A stretch of DNA of 6,535 bases from Planctomycetota bacterium (GTDB lineage: Bacteria; Planctomycetota; PUPC01; JABMSA01; JAUWKK01). The notes under the pieces were generated by a model, which saw only the letters and a program-made list of their open reading frames with translations, was not told where the DNA came from and ran no database searches. The stretch spans positions 1-6,535 of the forward strand of contig JAUWKK010000169.1 of assembly GCA_030614245.1 (NCBI GenBank), given 5' to 3'. How positions within the stretch are numbered: the stretch's first letter is position 1; the number at the start of each line of letters is the position of its first letter. Below are positions 5,110 through 6,535 of the stretch, piece after piece. A program made the translations under genes and the position numbers.

Positions 5110-6535
5110 TCAAGCCCATAATGCGCGCTGCCGAGCCATACCCTTCGTCAGAGAGGGGATATTCGTCAGGAGCGCCTTCGCTGCCACCTTCTCCAGTTCA
5201 CGGGGCTCGATTTTGTAAAGCCCCCCGCCGTAGACCCTACCTTCGTGCTGAAGATCGTCTCTTCCGATCTGATTGAGAAACTCGAAGACTATCCCGTGTA
5301 GTTCAGGTTCTTTCTTCAACGCTTGCGCGAGACCACGGATGGGGTAGAGCATTAGGTACACGTTTGGCGCAATAGCGTCGGACCGGTTCCAAAGGAAGCG
5401 AAAGGGGTTGCCGTTCGCGCCCCGGCCCATATATGTGCATAGGAATGGCGGGGGAGCGCGCCGTTCCTGCTTATACCAGGGATTCCGCTGTCGCAGAAGA
5501 TATCGGTCTCGGATTCCGAGTTGCTCCGCTGTCTCCAGGTAGCTCCAAAGGCGCGGGTACTTCTGCCGAAGTTGCTCTTCTGGTAGATCACTATCGCTCA
5601 CGGCCAGCTTGTGGCCGATCTCTGGGTAGCCATCGTCGTCCCGTTCGATGATGGTTTCGACGATGTGACGGGGACTGGGTAAGATCGGGTGCAGACATTC
5701 ATCGGGGAAGCCTCGCTCGAGGGTTTCCTCTCTGGGCAAGATGAAGAAACGATTTGCCCCTGTTGCGATGCCCCGCTGGATTCTGAAGAGATCGCCAAGC
5801 TGGATCGTATCTTCGGATCGCGCGGTCCTGTTCTTGGTATGATCTCGTTGCGGATATGTTGTCCATTTTCTGGCTCGCTTCAGCTCAGCGAGTCGGACTC
5901 TGTGAATCCTCTCGGGCTTCGTGATGGTGCCACCATAGGAGAAGTCAACGACAGTTCCAGCGCTCGGCGGCTCCTTCCTGAAGACGACCACGGCCGACGT
6001 CACCAGAGCATCGTCGAATTCGACCTTGTGCGGATCAAACCTATGTATGCGGATGAGAGTTGTCTTCTCTGTCAGATATCGCCTGAGCACTGCTCCATAG
6101 TTGACATCCATGAATTCTGAAGGTATCAGCCACGCAGCGAGGCCGCCTTCTTCCATCCATTCGTGGGCCAGCAGAAGGAAATAAACATATAAGCCCGCGA
6201 GCCCGTTCACCCTGAGACCCGTCGCCTGACTTGCGAGGTGTTGAAGCTGGACTTTGTGCTCTTGCGATATATGGTGATGGCGAACGTAAGGCTGATTCGT
6301 CAGGACCAGATTCGGCCGTGTGTGAGAACGCGCCATTGTTGCAGGATCGGTGAAATCTCCTTCGATCACTTCGAGGCCAGATGAAGCCCAAAGGTCACTG
6401 GCAGCTCGTGCGAATCTCGAGTCAATCTCAATGCCTGTTGCGGATGCAATGCGATCATGGGGGAACACACTGAGCAAAGCCGAGAAAACGGCGCCGGCGC
6501 CCACACCAGGATCGGCGAAGTGTATCGGCCCTTTA
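5110..6535 (-). CDS. N6-adenine DNA methyltransferase, gamma class (TaqI/Eco57I/BsuBI-like), N-terminus beyond window
   Basis: The frame is open from the right edge (first full codon at 6534) to TGA at 5112-5110, giving 474 visible residues. The enzyme should transfer a methyl group from SAM to N6 of adenine in a specific DNA site. SAM-binding motif I is FADPGVGAGAVF (6-17), the acidic motif II residue is E36 (GIEID), motif III is EGDF (58-61), and the catalytic motif IV is N80-Q81-P82-Y83, followed by VRHHHIS. A GLAAWLIPSEFMD block (131-143) completes the catalytic domain. From about 243 the LGDLF.I..GIATGANRFFIL stretch starts a TaqI-like target-recognition domain, and GRVYGGGLYKIEPREL lies near the C-terminus. 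Motif I normally lies near residue 45 in such enzymes, so only some 40 residues are missing. The VRHHH and LNGLAGLY-type segments resemble methyltransferases of BsuBI/PstI systems (CTGCAG); that link is from memory. A partner endonuclease, if any, is outside the window. By eye base composition is a little lower in GC than the protease gene. Confidence 0.92.
   Translation of the reverse strand, partial: KGPIHFADPGVGAGAVFSALLSVFPHDRIASATGIEIDSRFARAASDLWASSGLEVIEGDFTDPATMARSHTRPNLVLTNQPYVRHHHISQEHKVQLQHLASQATGLRVNGLAGLYVYFLLLAHEWMEEGGLAAWLIPSEFMDVNYGAVLRRYLTEKTTLIRIHRFDPHKVEFDDALVTSAVVVFRKEPPSAGTVVDFSYGGTITKPERIHRVRLAELKRARKWTTYPQRDHTKNRTARSEDTIQLGDLFRIQRGIATGANRFFILPREETLERGFPDECLHPILPSPRHIVETIIERDDDGYPEIGHKLAVSDSDLPEEQLRQKYPRLWSYLETAEQLGIRDRYLLRQRNPWYKQERRAPPPFLCTYMGRGANGNPFRFLWNRSDAIAPNVYLMLYPIRGLAQALKKEPELHGIVFEFLNQIGRDDLQHEGRVYGGGLYKIEPRELEKVAAKALLTNIPSLTKGMARQRALWA

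Noticed and set aside
5689..6120. Plus-strand frame of 143 codons within the methyltransferase
   Set aside because: It is antisense to the clearly recognisable methyltransferase and has no family features of its own beyond a chance CPCC.
4264..6535. HNH nuclease and DNA methyltransferase as a restriction-modification pair
   Set aside because: They are on opposite strands, separated by a tRNA with its own promoter, and the HNH protein belongs to a common chromosomal family not tied to methyltransferases.

Overview
The window reads as an ordinary chromosomal stretch of a moderately GC-rich bacterium. Shine-Dalgarno sites and sigma70-type promoters are clear. The large secreted subtilase with alternating CARDB and PPC domains, and an HNH protein whose overall layout I associate with Planctomycetota and relatives, suggest the PVC superphylum. 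That assignment rests on memory of protein families and is tentative. No phage, IS element, CRISPR array or integrase is visible.

Layout, left to right: (1) 1-3900, minus strand: 1300 codons of a secreted, modular S8 serine protease whose 3' end lies beyond the left edge. (2) 3901-4263: a 363-base divergent intergenic region. It holds the protease's Shine-Dalgarno site, a long leader with an imperfect inverted repeat, a near-consensus promoter for the protease, a perfect GGGAATTCCC palindrome just upstream of that promoter, and a promoter for the HNH gene on the other strand. (3) 4264-4887, plus strand: a 207-residue HNH endonuclease-family protein. (4) 4954-5028, minus strand: tRNA-Phe(GAA) with an encoded CCA end and its own promoter at 5041-5068. 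(5) 5110-6535, minus strand: an N6-adenine DNA methyltransferase of the gamma (TaqI/Eco57I/BsuBI-like) class, cut at its 5' end by the right edge, with an unusual NQPY catalytic motif.

The genes do not form one obvious pathway. The protease is an exported degradative or surface enzyme. The HNH gene has its own promoter and is probably chromosomal housekeeping of unknown role. The methyltransferase is probably half of a type II restriction-modification system or an orphan, with any partner upstream beyond the right edge. I see no convincing new multi-gene system. The points most worth a second look are the NQPY substitution, the tandem pro-domain and repeat architecture of the protease, the G9 tract in its coding sequence, and the well-formed promoter, palindrome and leader in front of it.
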